64,000 nucleotides of DNA from Rodentibacter haemolyticus (GCF_015356115.1 NZ_CP063056.1:1240001-1304000), one strand, 5' to 3'. Counted from the first letter of the stretch, positions 8,997 through 18,616 are shown. The notes: generated by a model from the letters alone, not told the origin. Numbers and translations are program-made.

Positions 8997-10181
8997 TTAT
9001 TTGATAATTTTCGCAACCACGCCCGCACCTACTGTACGGCCACCTTCACGAATCGCAAAACGTAAACCTTGGTCCATCGCAATCGGGTGAATTAGGCTTA
9101 CTGTCATTTTGATATTATCCCCCGGCATTACCATTTCAACACCTTCCGGTAATTCGATTGTACCCGTTACGTCTGTCGTACGGAAATAGAATTGTGGACG
9201 GTAACCTTTGAAGAATGGTGTATGACGACCACCTTCATCTTTCGATAATACGTACACTTCTGATTCGAAATCAGTGTGTGGGGTGATTGAACCCGGTTTC
9301 GCTAACACTTGACCACGTTCGATTTCTTCACGTTTCGTTCCACGTAATAATGCACCGATGTTTTCACCCGCACGACCTTCGTCAAGCAATTTACGGAACA
9401 TTTCAACACCCGTTACGGTTGTTTTCGCCGTATCTTTGATACCAACGATTTCTACTTCATCACCCGTACGGATGATACCACGCTCTACACGACCTGTTAC
9501 TACCGTTCCACGACCTGAGATTGAGAATACGTCTTCAATCGGAAGAAGGAACGGTTGGTCAATCGCACGTTCCGGTTCCGGAATGTAAGTATCTAAGTGG
9601 TTTGCTAACTCAAGAATTTTTTCTTCCCACGCCGCATCACCTTCTAATGCTTTTAATGCAGAACCGCGCACGATTGGCGTATCGTCACCCGGGAAGTCAT
9701 ATTGAGAAAGAAGTTCACGCACTTCCATTTCTACTAATTCTAATAATTCTTCATCATCTACCATGTCGCATTTGTTTAAGAAGACGATGATGTAAGGCAC
9801 ACCTACTTGGCGACCTAATAAGATGTGTTCACGTGTTTGTGGCATCGGACCATCTGTCGCCGCTACGACAAGAATTGCGCCGTCCATTTGTGCCGCACCG
9901 GTAATCATGTTTTTTACATAGTCGGCGTGTCCCGGACAGTCTACGTGTGCATAGTGACGGGTCGGCGTATCGTATTCAACGTGTGAGGTGTTGATGGTGA
10001 TACCACGCGCTTTTTCTTCCGGCGCATTATCAATTTGGTCGAATGCTCTCGCCGCTCCACCGTAGTGTTTTGCCAATACAGTTGTGATGGCTGCTGTTAA
10101 AGTTGTTTTACCGTGGTCAACGTGGCCGATTGTACCCACGTTTACGTGCGGTTTTGTACGTTCAAATTTTTCTTTAGACAT
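8997..10181 (-). CDS. tuf: Elongation factor Tu
   Basis: GTPase that delivers aminoacyl-tRNA to the ribosome. The 394-residue protein has G1 GHVDHGKT (19-26), G3 DCPGH (81-85) and G4 NKCD (136-139). It is the last gene of the str operon, 63 bp after fusA, in a gap containing an uptake sequence at about 10197. In gamma-proteobacteria a second near-identical copy is usual elsewhere; it is not in this window. Confidence 0.98.
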   Translation of the reverse strand: MSKEKFERTKPHVNVGTIGHVDHGKTTLTAAITTVLAKHYGGAARAFDQIDNAPEEKARGITINTSHVEYDTPTRHYAHVDCPGHADYVKNMITGAAQMDGAILVVAATDGPMPQTREHILLGRQVGVPYIIVFLNKCDMVDDEELLELVEMEVRELLSQYDFPGDDTPIVRGSALKALEGDAAWEEKILELANHLDTYIPEPERAIDQPFLLPIEDVFSISGRGTVVTGRVERGIIRTGDEVEIVGIKDTAKTTVTGVEMFRKLLDEGRAGENIGALLRGTKREEIERGQVLAKPGSITPHTDFESEVYVLSKDEGGRHTPFFKGYRPQFYFRTTDVTGTIELPEGVEMVMPGDNIKMTVSLIHPIAMDQGLRFAIREGGRTVGAGVVAKIIK

Positions 10182-10244
10182 TGCTAATATTTCCTAAAAG
10201 TGCGGTATAAAACAAAGCCGTTTTACACCGCTGGTTTACAAAAA

Positions 10245-12347
10245 TTATTTTTTACGCGCTTCAATTACTGCTGCTGCAACACTTGTCGGAGCTTCAGCAT
10301 ATTTTAACGGTTCCATTGAGTATGATGCACGACCTTGAGTTTGTGAACGTAAATCCGTTGCATAACCGAACATTTCAGAAAGTGGAACTTCCGCATCAAT
10401 TTTAACAACGAATTCATTCGCTTCTTGACCGTTAACCATAGCACGACGACGGCTTAAGTCACCGATTACATCACCCACATACTCAGGTGGAGTTTCAACT
10501 TCTACTTTCATGATCGGTTCAAGTAGAACAGGGTTTGCTTTTGCGAATGCAGCTTTAAACGCTAAAGAGGCCGCAAGTTTAAACGCTAATTCAGATGAGT
10601 CCACATCATGGTATGAACCGAAGTGTAAACGAACACCGATATCAACTACCGGATAGCCTGCCAACGGACCTGATTTAAGTTGTTCTTGAACACCTTTATC
10701 AACAGCCGGAATGTATTCACCAGGAATCACACCGCCTTTGATTTCGTTCACGAATTCATAACCCGGACCTTCAGGCTCTAACGGATATAAGTCGATAACA
10801 ACGTGACCATACTGACCGCGACCACCGGATTGTTTCGCGTGCTTACCTTCAACATCGTTAACACGTGTACGGATTGTTTCACGGTAAGATACTTGCGGTT
10901 TACCGATATTCGCTTCCACTTTAAACTCACGTTTCATACGGTCAACGATAATATCTAAGTGCAATTCACCCATACCGGAGATGATGGTTTCACCGGATTC
11001 TTCATCAGTATGAACACGGAACGAAGGGTCTTCTTGTGCTAAGCGACCTAATGCGATACCCATTTTCTCTTGGTCTGCTTTTGTCTTAGGTTCTACCGCA
11101 ACAGAAATTACAGGCTCAGGGAACTCCATACGCTCGAGGATAATCGGTGCTTCAATCGCACACAATGTATCACCTGTGGTCACATCTTTTAAGCCAATTG
11201 CCGCTGCGATATCACCAGCGCGAACTTCTTTAATCTCTTCACGTTTGTTAGCATGCATTTGAACAATACGACCGAAACGTTCACGTTTTTGACGTACAGA
11301 GTTCAACACTGTATCACCTGAGTTAATCACACCTGAATACACACGGAAGAAAGTTAAGTTACCAACAAACGGGTCTGTTGCGATTTTGAACGCAAGTGAA
11401 GAGAACGGCTCATCATCACTTGCATGACGCTCACCTTCGGTTTCATCCGGATTAATCCCTTTAATTGCAGGAATATCCGTTGGTGCCGGTAAGTATTCAA
11501 CAACCGCATCAAGCATTGCTTGAACACCTTTGTTTTTGAACGCAGAACCACAGGTTACCAAGATAATTTCGTTCGCTAATACGCGTTGGCGAAGACCGAG
11601 TTTGATTTCTTCTTCGGTTAAATCTTCACCGCCAAGGTATTTTTCCATCAATTCTTCTGATGCTTCAGCTGCTGCATCAACTAAGTTTTGACGCCATTCT
11701 TCACAGTCTGCAACCATATCGGCAGGAATATCTTCATAAGTGAAGGTCATACCTTGATCCGCTTCGTTCCAGTTAATTGCTTTCATTTTGATCAAGTCAA
11801 CTACACCGGTGAAATTATCTTCTGCACCGATTGGAAGTTGAAGAGGAACGGCATTCGCACCTAAACGGGTTTTTAACTGTTCAACAACACGTAAGAAATT
11901 CGCACCGGTACGGTCCATTTTGTTAACGAACGCGATACGCGGAACTTCGTATTTGTTAGCTTGACGCCATACTGTTTCTGATTGAGGCTGAACACCGCCC
12001 ACCGCACAGTAAACCATTACCGCACCATCAAGAACACGCATAGAACGTTCTACTTCAACAGTGAAGTCCACGTGTCCCGGAGTATCAATAACGTTAATAC
12101 GATGTTGTGGGAATTGCTGTGACATACCGGACCAGAAGGCTGTCGTTGCCGCAGAGGTAATAGTGATACCGCGCTCTTGCTCTTGTTCCATCCAGTCCAT
12201 TGTTGCCGCACCATCGTGTACTTCACCGATTTTGTGGCTCACACCTGTATAGAATAAGATACGTTCAGTAGTAGTTGTTTTACCCGCATCAATGTGCGCA
12301 CTAATACCGATATTGCGATATCTTTCAATAGGAGTTGTACGTGCCAT
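10245..12347 (-). CDS. fusA: Elongation factor G
   Basis: Ribosomal translocase and recycling GTPase. 700 residues, the normal length, with AHIDAGKT (17-24), DTPGH and NKMD motifs and the EF-G C-terminal domains. Third gene of the str operon; an 84-bp gap separates it from rpsG. Confidence 0.98.
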   Translation of the reverse strand: MARTTPIERYRNIGISAHIDAGKTTTTERILFYTGVSHKIGEVHDGAATMDWMEQEQERGITITSAATTAFWSGMSQQFPQHRINVIDTPGHVDFTVEVERSMRVLDGAVMVYCAVGGVQPQSETVWRQANKYEVPRIAFVNKMDRTGANFLRVVEQLKTRLGANAVPLQLPIGAEDNFTGVVDLIKMKAINWNEADQGMTFTYEDIPADMVADCEEWRQNLVDAAAEASEELMEKYLGGEDLTEEEIKLGLRQRVLANEIILVTCGSAFKNKGVQAMLDAVVEYLPAPTDIPAIKGINPDETEGERHASDDEPFSSLAFKIATDPFVGNLTFFRVYSGVINSGDTVLNSVRQKRERFGRIVQMHANKREEIKEVRAGDIAAAIGLKDVTTGDTLCAIEAPIILERMEFPEPVISVAVEPKTKADQEKMGIALGRLAQEDPSFRVHTDEESGETIISGMGELHLDIIVDRMKREFKVEANIGKPQVSYRETIRTRVNDVEGKHAKQSGGRGQYGHVVIDLYPLEPEGPGYEFVNEIKGGVIPGEYIPAVDKGVQEQLKSGPLAGYPVVDIGVRLHFGSYHDVDSSELAFKLAASLAFKAAFAKANPVLLEPIMKVEVETPPEYVGDVIGDLSRRRAMVNGQEANEFVVKIDAEVPLSEMFGYATDLRSQTQGRASYSMEPLKYAEAPTSVAAAVIEARKK

Positions 12348-12431
12348 TATTATAACCTTGTTTAGTTTAATATATATTTATATAAGGGTAAGGCTTCATC
12401 AATGATGAAGCCCTTTAAATTCAAAAGCTTA

Positions 12432-12902
12432 TTACCAACGGTAGTGAGCAAATGCTTTATTGGCTTCAGCCATACGATGAACATCTTCACGTTTTTTCAC
12501 AGCTGCGCCTTTGTTATCGGATGCATCCGACAATTCATTTGCAAGGCGTAAAGCCATTGATTTGTCACCGCGTTTACGTGCAGCCTCAACGATCCAACGC
12601 ATACCTAATGCGTTACGACGAACCGGACGCACTTCAACCGGTACTTGGTAAGTAGAACCACCAACACGACGAGATTTAACCTCAACGGTCGGGCGCACAT
12701 TTTCAAGTGCGGCTTCAAATGCTTCTAAAGGTTCTTTACCCGTACGTTGAGATAATGTTTCTAACGCACCATAAACGATTGATTCGGCAACGGATTTCTT
12801 ACCGTCTACCATGATTACATTAATAAATTTTGCAAGTAATTCTGAACCGAATTTCGGATCTGGAAGAATCTTGCGTGGTTCAATACTACGACGACGTGGC
12901 AT
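12432..12902 (-). CDS. rpsG: Small ribosomal subunit protein S7
   Basis: Binds the 3' major domain of 16S rRNA and nucleates head assembly of the 30S subunit. 156 residues starting MPRRRSIEPRKI, as expected. In E. coli S7 represses its own operon through the rpsL-rpsG intergenic RNA; here that gap is unusually long and structured (see the separate entry). GGAGAAAT precedes the ATG. Confidence 0.98.
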   Translation of the reverse strand: MPRRRSIEPRKILPDPKFGSELLAKFINVIMVDGKKSVAESIVYGALETLSQRTGKEPLEAFEAALENVRPTVEVKSRRVGGSTYQVPVEVRPVRRNALGMRWIVEAARKRGDKSMALRLANELSDASDNKGAAVKKREDVHRMAEANKAFAHYRW

Positions 12903-13058
12903 TGCGATTTCTCCGTATTTTAATCTTCAGGATATCCAAAACCCATCAGCAATATTTCTCATTGAGAAACTTTGCAGCGCAAAGCGCTTTTTGACTGGAG
13001 TTTATGGTTTAAATTGTTTTGCTAATTTAGACGTTTGGCCTTACTTAACGGAGAACCA
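12903..13058 (-). promoter_or_regulatory. rpsL-rpsG intergenic leader, possible S7 autoregulation site
   Basis: A 156-bp untranslated stretch within an otherwise compact operon. It contains a perfect hairpin (TTTCTC-ATT-GAGAAA, 12955-12969) and other self-complementary segments next to the rpsG ribosome binding site. In E. coli the shorter equivalent gap binds S7. That this region does the same is inference by position; the structure is not obviously the E. coli one. Confidence 0.45.
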
Positions 13059-13433
13059 TTAAGCTTTAGGACGTTTAACGCCGTATTTAGAACGACCTTG
13101 TTTACGATCTTTAACGCCTGCACAGTCTAATGCGCCGCGTACGGTGTGGTAACGCACACCCGGTAAGTCTTTAACACGACCACCACGGATTAATACAACA
13201 CTGTGCTCCTGAAGGTTGTGACCTTCACCACCGATATAAGAAGTTACTTCAAAACCGTTAGTTAAGCGGATACGACATACTTTACGTAGCGCTGAGTTAG
13301 GTTTTTTAGGAGTTGTAGTATATACACGAGTACATACACCACGTTTCTGCGGGCAAGCCTCTAATGCAGGAACGTTGCTTTTTACAACCTTTTTCACACG
13401 CGGTTTGCGTACTAGCTGGTTGATAGTTGCCAT
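13059..13433 (-). CDS. rpsL: Small ribosomal subunit protein S12
   Basis: Decoding-centre protein, 124 residues, first gene of the str operon. The canonical streptomycin-related lysines (Lys43 in TTPKKPNS and Lys88 in GGRVKDL) are unaltered, so no resistance change is seen there. The start follows CTGGAG. Confidence 0.98.
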   Translation of the reverse strand: MATINQLVRKPRVKKVVKSNVPALEACPQKRGVCTRVYTTTPKKPNSALRKVCRIRLTNGFEVTSYIGGEGHNLQEHSVVLIRGGRVKDLPGVRYHTVRGALDCAGVKDRKQGRSKYGVKRPKA

Positions 13434-13513
13434 TAAAAAAGCTCCAGTTTAAATGTTATTCAATAATAGAATGTTGTTCAAAAATTCTACTTCCATACAG
13501 AAATAGACGGCGA

Positions 13514-13542
13514 ATTTTAATCGCTATACGCCCACTTGTCAA
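13514..13542 (-). promoter_or_regulatory. str operon promoter
   Basis: On the minus strand TTGACA (13537-13542) and TAAAAT (13514-13519) are separated by exactly 17 bp, a near-consensus sigma-70 promoter about 80 bp before rpsL, as expected for ribosomal genes. Confidence 0.88.
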
Positions 13543-13688
13543 TAAGTAAACAGCGGGCAGGATCGCAATAAAGATCCTTGTCGGATCAGAAAAAGAGCGG
13601 TCAAAAATAAACAATTTTTTTAAAGAATAGCCTACACCGATTGCCCGATAACTTAACCCGATTTATAATTTCACAAAAACCGATAACC

Positions 13689-15080
13689 ATGATGTCAATG
13701 CTACGAACAATCCTCATACGCACACGATATTTCTACCACAAAAAACTCCGCCAAACCCACCGAATATCACGTAAAACCTTGGAATTTGCCTGTCTTATTA
13801 TCGGTGCCGCACTTGTTGCGTTCTTTTCGCTCGGTTTTGCGAAACTGGCAGATATAGGATTAGAACTCAACGCCCATTGGTCAACCCGATATCCGCTTGC
13901 CGTTTGGTTTGTGCTCCCCATCGGACTTGCCTTACTCACTTGGTTCACCGCAAAATTTACGCCTTATGTAAGCGGCAGCGGTATCCCGCAAGTGATAGCT
14001 TCCATTAATCTCCCGCACAGTAATTACAAAACCAAACTGTTGGCTTTCGGACAAACCCTATGGAAAATTCCTCTAACTTTTTTAGCCATGCTTATCGGTG
14101 CTTCCGTTGGGCGTGAAGGCCCTTCCGTGCAAGTGGGGGCGGCAGTGATGCTTGCATGGGGAAATTTCTGCCGAAAATATAATTTTGCCTTTAAAGGATT
14201 AAGCACGAACGAACTTATGGCGACAGGTGCTGCCGGAGGGCTGGCAGCGGCTTTTAACGCCCCCTTGGCAGGTGTTATCTTTGCCATTGAAGAACTCGGT
14301 CGCGGTGTTGTGCTGCGTTGGGAACGCCGAGTGTTAATGGGTGTATTGGCTGCAGGCTTTATTTTAGTTGCAATTGAAGGTAATAGCCCTTACTTTCCCA
14401 CTTATAAAGGTGCAACGGATGTTCCCCGCCTTTATTTGTGGCTTATCGTTTGCGGTATTACTTGCGGGATTCTTGGCGGTATTTTCGGACGCCTATTGGC
14501 CAAAGGCATTGCCGGTATTTCTCCTGAAAAATGGCGCGGATGGCTTCGTCGCCACCCGATTTACGTCGCCTTATTGCTCGGATTATTCCTTGCAGCCGTA
14601 GGAACTTACAGCAAAGGACAGACTTACGGTACGGGCTATGATGTAGTCGCACGGGCATTAGAAGGGCAACTTATCGATCCCGAAATCGGGATTCTAAAAC
14701 TTTTCACTACCGTAGCAACTTATTGGAACGGTATTGCCGGCGGTATTTTCACACCTTCCCTCACCACAGGCGCCGGCATCGGCACAATGTTATGGGAGCT
14801 CAGCAACGGTGCTGTTGATCAACGTTTCCTTGTCATTTTATGTATGGCGGCATTTTTAGCGGGCGGCACCCAATCACCGGTAACCGCCAGTGTCGTTGTG
14901 ATGGAAATGACAGGGGCGCAGCCTATGCTCATTTGGCTCTTGATTTCCAGTATTATTGCCGCCATAATCTCGCGCCAATTTAACCCTAAACCCTTTTATC
15001 ACTTCGCGGCAGGACGTTTTCGTCAGCGTATGCAAGAACTTCAAACACAAGCTCTCAACCGCGATAAACAAGAGAAATAA
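13689..15080 (+). CDS. ClC family chloride channel/transporter
   Basis: Polytopic inner membrane protein of the ClC family, about 463 residues. Selectivity-filter motifs are clear: GSGIPQ (the chloride-binding serine) and GREGPSVQ (the gating glutamate), so a proton-coupled exchanger like E. coli ClcA or the related YfeO/YadQ types is likely. The open frame extends upstream to a TTG at 13641; ATGs at 13689, 13692 and 13698 are more plausible, although no strong ribosome binding site is seen. It is divergent from rpsL and runs 2 bp into dusA, so the two are probably co-transcribed. Confidence 0.86.
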   Translation: MMSMLRTILIRTRYFYHKKLRQTHRISRKTLEFACLIIGAALVAFFSLGFAKLADIGLELNAHWSTRYPLAVWFVLPIGLALLTWFTAKFTPYVSGSGIPQVIASINLPHSNYKTKLLAFGQTLWKIPLTFLAMLIGASVGREGPSVQVGAAVMLAWGNFCRKYNFAFKGLSTNELMATGAAGGLAAAFNAPLAGVIFAIEELGRGVVLRWERRVLMGVLAAGFILVAIEGNSPYFPTYKGATDVPRLYLWLIVCGITCGILGGIFGRLLAKGIAGISPEKWRGWLRRHPIYVALLLGLFLAAVGTYSKGQTYGTGYDVVARALEGQLIDPEIGILKLFTTVATYWNGIAGGIFTPSLTTGAGIGTMLWELSNGAVDQRFLVILCMAAFLAGGTQSPVTASVVVMEMTGAQPMLIWLLISSIIAAIISRQFNPKPFYHFAAGRFRQRMQELQTQALNRDKQEK

Positions 15081-15082
15081 AA

Positions 15083-16069
15083 ATGCCTCAAAATCAACCG
15101 CACTTTTTTTATCGCGGACGTTTTTCCGTTGCTCCGATGCTCGATTGGACAACCCGTCATTGTCGTTATTTTCACCGCCAATTTTCTAAGTACGCCTTAC
15201 TCTATACGGAAATGGTGACGGCTCCTGCGATTATTCACGCCAAATACGATCATTTAGATTTTGACCCTCGTGAAAACCCTGTCGCATTACAATTAGGCGG
15301 AAGCGATCCTGATCAACTAAAGCATTGCGCAAAGTTAGCGGAAGAACGTGGCTACCACGAAATCAATTTGAATGTCGGCTGCCCTTCTGATCGCGTACAA
15401 AACGGAATGTTCGGCGCTTGCTTAATGGCAAAGGCGGGTCTGGTGGCGGAATGTATCGCACAAATGCAAAGTGTGGTGAACATTCCCGTTACGGTGAAAA
15501 CACGCATCGGAATTGATGATCTGGATAGTTACGAATTTTTATGCGACTTTATCGAAAAAGTACAAAATCAAGGCTGCAACGAGTTTATTATCCACGCCCG
15601 TAAGGCTTGGCTTTCCGGCTTAAGTCCAAAAGAAAATCGCGAAATTCCCCCTCTTGACTATGAACGCGTGTATCAACTGAAACGTGATTTCCCCCATTTA
15701 ACGATAGCGATAAACGGTGGCATCAAAACCGTAGAAGAAATGAAACGGCATTTACAATTTGTCGATGGTGTAATGGTCGGTCGTGAAGCATATCAAAACC
15801 CGAGTTTACTCGGCACAATTGATAATGCACTCTTTGATGAAAACGCCCCCATTGTTACGCCACGGGAAGCCGTGCTTGCTATGTTACCTTACATTGAACA
15901 GCAACTTAGCCAAGGAGTATATTTGAACCATATCGCCCGCCATATGCTCGGTGCTTTCCAAAACTGTAAAGGCGCACGCCAGTGGCGTCGTTATTTAAGT
16001 GAAAACGCCTTCAAACAAGGGGCGGGAATTGAAGTAATTGAAACCGCACTAAGCTTTGTCGAGGATTAA
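15083..16069 (+). CDS. dusA: tRNA-dihydrouridine(20/20a) synthase DusA
   Basis: FMN- and NADPH-dependent enzyme that reduces U20/U20a in the tRNA D-loop. The 328-residue TIM-barrel protein has the Dus signatures APMLDWT near residues 16-22 and NVGCPSDRVQNG with the catalytic Cys, plus the DusA-type VKTRIGID segment. It starts 2 bp after the upstream ClC gene; the ribosome binding site lies in that gene's last codons. Confidence 0.95.
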   Translation: MPQNQPHFFYRGRFSVAPMLDWTTRHCRYFHRQFSKYALLYTEMVTAPAIIHAKYDHLDFDPRENPVALQLGGSDPDQLKHCAKLAEERGYHEINLNVGCPSDRVQNGMFGACLMAKAGLVAECIAQMQSVVNIPVTVKTRIGIDDLDSYEFLCDFIEKVQNQGCNEFIIHARKAWLSGLSPKENREIPPLDYERVYQLKRDFPHLTIAINGGIKTVEEMKRHLQFVDGVMVGREAYQNPSLLGTIDNALFDENAPIVTPREAVLAMLPYIEQQLSQGVYLNHIARHMLGAFQNCKGARQWRRYLSENAFKQGAGIEVIETALSFVED

Positions 16070-16106
16070 AAATCAAACAAAAAATAAAACGAACCTCATA
16101 AATTTC

Positions 16107-16136
16107 AAGTGCGATTAAAAACAAGCGCACTTTTTA
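16107..16136 (+). terminator. Degenerate uptake-sequence dyad terminator after dusA
   Basis: AAGTGCG (16107-16113) and CGCACTT (16126-16132) form a short stem followed by five Ts. Each arm is one step away from the full uptake sequence, which suggests decay of a paired element. Confidence 0.65.
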
Positions 16137-16219
16137 TCTTCATTTCGGACAACACCTAATCTATGGTATGCTACCCGCCGATTTATTGAGCCTTAATGCA
16201 CAATTACACAGGAATTTTT

Positions 16220-16837
16220 ATGTATGAAGTAAAACTGAATTATCACAAAACGCACTTCTTAACCAGCGCCCCCAATATCCGTGCAATTCCGCAGGACACA
16301 GGGATTGAAATAGCCTTTGCAGGTCGCTCAAATGCGGGAAAATCCACCGCACTCAATGCATTGACGAATCAAAAAAACCTTGCGCGAACCTCAAAAACAC
16401 CGGGTCGTACCCAGCTTATCAATTTATTTGAAGTCGAACCTAACTGCAAATTAGTGGATTTACCGGGCTATGGCTATGCGGCGGTGCCGGAGCAAATGAA
16501 AATCCAATGGCAAAAATCCTTAGGGGAATATCTACAAAAACGTGAATGTTTGGCGGGATTAGTGGTGCTGATGGATATTCGCCATCCCTTAAAAGATCTC
16601 GATCAGCAAATGATTGAGTGGGCGGTTTCAGCGGATTTACCTATACTTTTATTGCTTACCAAAGCGGATAAATTAAGTCAAAGCGCACGTAGCAAACAAG
16701 TGAAAATAGTGCGTGAAGCCATTCTTCCATTCCAAGGCGATATTCAAGTAGAAGCCTTTTCCGCACAAAATAAAATCGGCATTGATAAACTCGCCGCTAA
16801 ATTAGACGGCTGGTTTTCACCGATTTTTACCGAATAA
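16220..16837 (+). CDS. engB: Ribosome biogenesis GTPase EngB (YihA/YsxC)
   Basis: Essential GTPase involved in 50S subunit assembly. P-loop GRSNAGKST, G3 DLPGYG and G4 TKAD are present. The ATG at 16220 follows AGGAA at 8 nt and gives 205 residues; an in-frame ATG at 16196 lacks a site. The engB-comM order is the one found in H. influenzae. Confidence 0.95.
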   Translation: MYEVKLNYHKTHFLTSAPNIRAIPQDTGIEIAFAGRSNAGKSTALNALTNQKNLARTSKTPGRTQLINLFEVEPNCKLVDLPGYGYAAVPEQMKIQWQKSLGEYLQKRECLAGLVVLMDIRHPLKDLDQQMIEWAVSADLPILLLLTKADKLSQSARSKQVKIVREAILPFQGDIQVEAFSAQNKIGIDKLAAKLDGWFSPIFTE

Positions 16838-16845
16838 AATAAAAA

Positions 16846-16867
16846 TTTTGCGATCCGGATCGCAAAA
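16846..16867 (+). promoter_or_regulatory. CRP-S (CRP plus Sxy) site upstream of comM
   Basis: A perfect 22-bp palindrome with core TGCGATCCGGATCGCA (16849-16864) flanked by TTT and AAA. It matches the CRP-S class known in H. influenzae, where CRP needs Sxy to activate competence genes. Its centre is about 60-61 bp before the start expected from the -10 element TATAGT at 16905-16910, the normal class I CRP spacing. It precedes the engB terminator. Confidence 0.85.
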
Positions 16868-16869
16868 AC

Positions 16870-16905
16870 AGCCTGTGATGAATGATTTCATCGCAGGCTT
16901 TTTTT
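16870..16905 (+). terminator. Terminator after engB, overlapping the comM promoter
   Basis: A 13-bp stem (AGCCTGTGATGAA with its partner, one G-T pair), loop TGAT, then seven Ts (16899-16905). The T run abuts the putative comM -10 element TATAGT, so the hairpin DNA fills the -35 region of comM. Confidence 0.9.
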
Positions 16906-16910
16906 ATAGT
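16905..16910 (+). promoter_or_regulatory. Putative comM -10 element
   Basis: TATAGT placed so that a start near 16917 would be about 60.5 bp from the CRP-S centre. No good -35 hexamer is seen, as expected of an activator-dependent promoter. The resulting leader is about 110 nt and holds one uptake sequence. Confidence 0.55.
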
Positions 16911-17029
16911 GCAAAAAATCCATTAAATACAACCGCACTTTAAATGATTTCGGGTATGTCTCATACGCTTATTCGCATTTCAAGACGATTCGTGCCGTTT
17001 CCTACAGATTTACGCATTTAAGGAATCTT

Positions 17030-18559
17030 ATGTCTCTTGCCATTGTTTACAGCCGCGCCTCTATGGGGGTTCAAGCCCCTCTTGTGACCATTGAAGTTCA
17101 TTTAAGTAATGGCAAACCGGGCTTTACCCTTGTCGGATTGCCGGAAAAAACTGTAAAAGAAGCTCAAGATCGTGTCCGTAGCGCATTGATGAATGCACAA
17201 TTCAAATACCCTGCAAAACGCATTACCGTCAATCTTGCACCGGCAGATTTACCAAAAGAAGGCGGGCGTTTTGATCTTCCCATTGCCATCGGCATTCTTG
17301 CGGCATCGGATCAACTTGACGGCTCCCGTTTAAAGCAGTTTGAGTTTGTCGGTGAACTCGCATTAACCGGCTATTTACGTGGCGTACACGGTGTTATTCC
17401 TGCCATTCTCGCAGCACAAAAATCCAAACGAGAGCTCATCATCGCAAAACAAAATGCCAATGAAGCCTCTTTGGTTTCCGAACAAAACACCTATTTTGCG
17501 CAAACACTTTTAGATGTGGTGCAATTTCTTAATAATCAGGAAAAATTACCCCTTGCTTCAGAACTGACGGACGAAAGTGCGGTCAATTTTCCCCATAAAA
17601 ATCCGTTGGATTTAACGGATATTATCGGGCAACAACATGCGAAACGCGCTCTCACAATTGCGGCGGCAGGACAACACAATTTATTGTTTCTCGGCCCACC
17701 GGGAACCGGTAAAACAATGCTTGCCTGTCGATTAACCGCACTTTTGCCCGAAATGACCGATCAAGAAGCGATTGAAACGGCTTCCGTTACAAGCCTTGTA
17801 CAAAATGAACTGAATTTTCACAACTGGAAACAACGTCCATTTCGCGCACCACACCATAGTGCCTCTTTGCCGGCATTAGTGGGTGGAGGCACGATTCCTA
17901 AGCCGGGAGAAATTTCCTTAGCACACAACGGCGTACTTTTTTTAGACGAATTGCCGGAATTTGAACGCAAAGTGCTTGATGCCCTAAGGCAACCACTGGA
18001 AAGTGGCGAAATTATTATTTCGCGAGCAAATGCCAAGATTCAATTTCCGGCGCGTTTTCAATTAGTTGCGGCAATGAACCCAAGCCCTACAGGACATTAC
18101 ACCGGCACGCATAATCGAACCTCACCACAGCAAGTTATGCGGTATTTAAATCGTCTTTCAGGGCCGTTTCTAGATCGTTTCGATTTATCCATTGAAGTTC
18201 CTCTATTGCCGAAAGGCAGTCTACAACATAGCGGCGAACGTGGGGAAACCAGTGCTCAAGTGCGAGAAAAGGTATTAAAAGTACGAGAAATTCAGTTGGC
18301 AAGAGCCGGAAAAATCAACGCTTACTTAACCGGCAAAGAAATTGAACGTGATTGTAAACTGAACGAAAAAGAAGCCCTTTTTTTAGAAAACGCACTGAAT
18401 AAACTAGGGCTTTCCGTTCGAGCCTACCACCGAATTTTAAAAGTCTCACGAACGATCGCCGATCTCAACGGCGAAAAACAAATTACTCAAGCACATTTGG
18501 CGGAAGCATTAGGATATCGGGCGATGGATAGATTATTACAAAAACTGGGGAATATGTGA
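17030..18559 (+). CDS. comM: Competence protein ComM (AAA+ helicase)
   Basis: Hexameric AAA+ helicase that promotes branch migration during integration of transforming DNA. The 509-residue protein has the N-terminal domain of the Mg-chelatase-like family, Walker A GPPGTGKT near residues 222-229, Walker B LFLDELPEF, and the C-terminal Mg chelatase domain. It sits 163 bp downstream of a perfect CRP-S site and next to engB, as in H. influenzae. Uptake sequences lie inside the gene near 17577 and 17728. Confidence 0.96.
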   Translation: MSLAIVYSRASMGVQAPLVTIEVHLSNGKPGFTLVGLPEKTVKEAQDRVRSALMNAQFKYPAKRITVNLAPADLPKEGGRFDLPIAIGILAASDQLDGSRLKQFEFVGELALTGYLRGVHGVIPAILAAQKSKRELIIAKQNANEASLVSEQNTYFAQTLLDVVQFLNNQEKLPLASELTDESAVNFPHKNPLDLTDIIGQQHAKRALTIAAAGQHNLLFLGPPGTGKTMLACRLTALLPEMTDQEAIETASVTSLVQNELNFHNWKQRPFRAPHHSASLPALVGGGTIPKPGEISLAHNGVLFLDELPEFERKVLDALRQPLESGEIIISRANAKIQFPARFQLVAAMNPSPTGHYTGTHNRTSPQQVMRYLNRLSGPFLDRFDLSIEVPLLPKGSLQHSGERGETSAQVREKVLKVREIQLARAGKINAYLTGKEIERDCKLNEKEALFLENALNKLGLSVRAYHRILKVSRTIADLNGEKQITQAHLAEALGYRAMDRLLQKLGNM

Positions 18560-18588
18560 CCGCACTTTACAATGCGTTTTAACTATGA

Positions 18589-18606
18589 GGGGGGCAATAC
18601 GCCCCC
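18589..18606. terminator. Possible shared terminator between comM and nfuA
   Basis: A GC-only hairpin, GGGGGC-AATAC-GCCCCC, in the 57-bp gap between two convergent genes. Plus-strand Ts follow only loosely (TGTTTTA). Likely a bidirectional stop. Confidence 0.55.
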
Positions 18607-18616
18607 ATGTTTTACA

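Noticed and set aside
16940..17029. Other TCGCA- and ACGC-like half-sites close to the comM start, considered as the CRP-S site
   Set aside because: Half-sites do not pair at the required spacing, while the perfect palindrome at 16846-16867 fits at -61.
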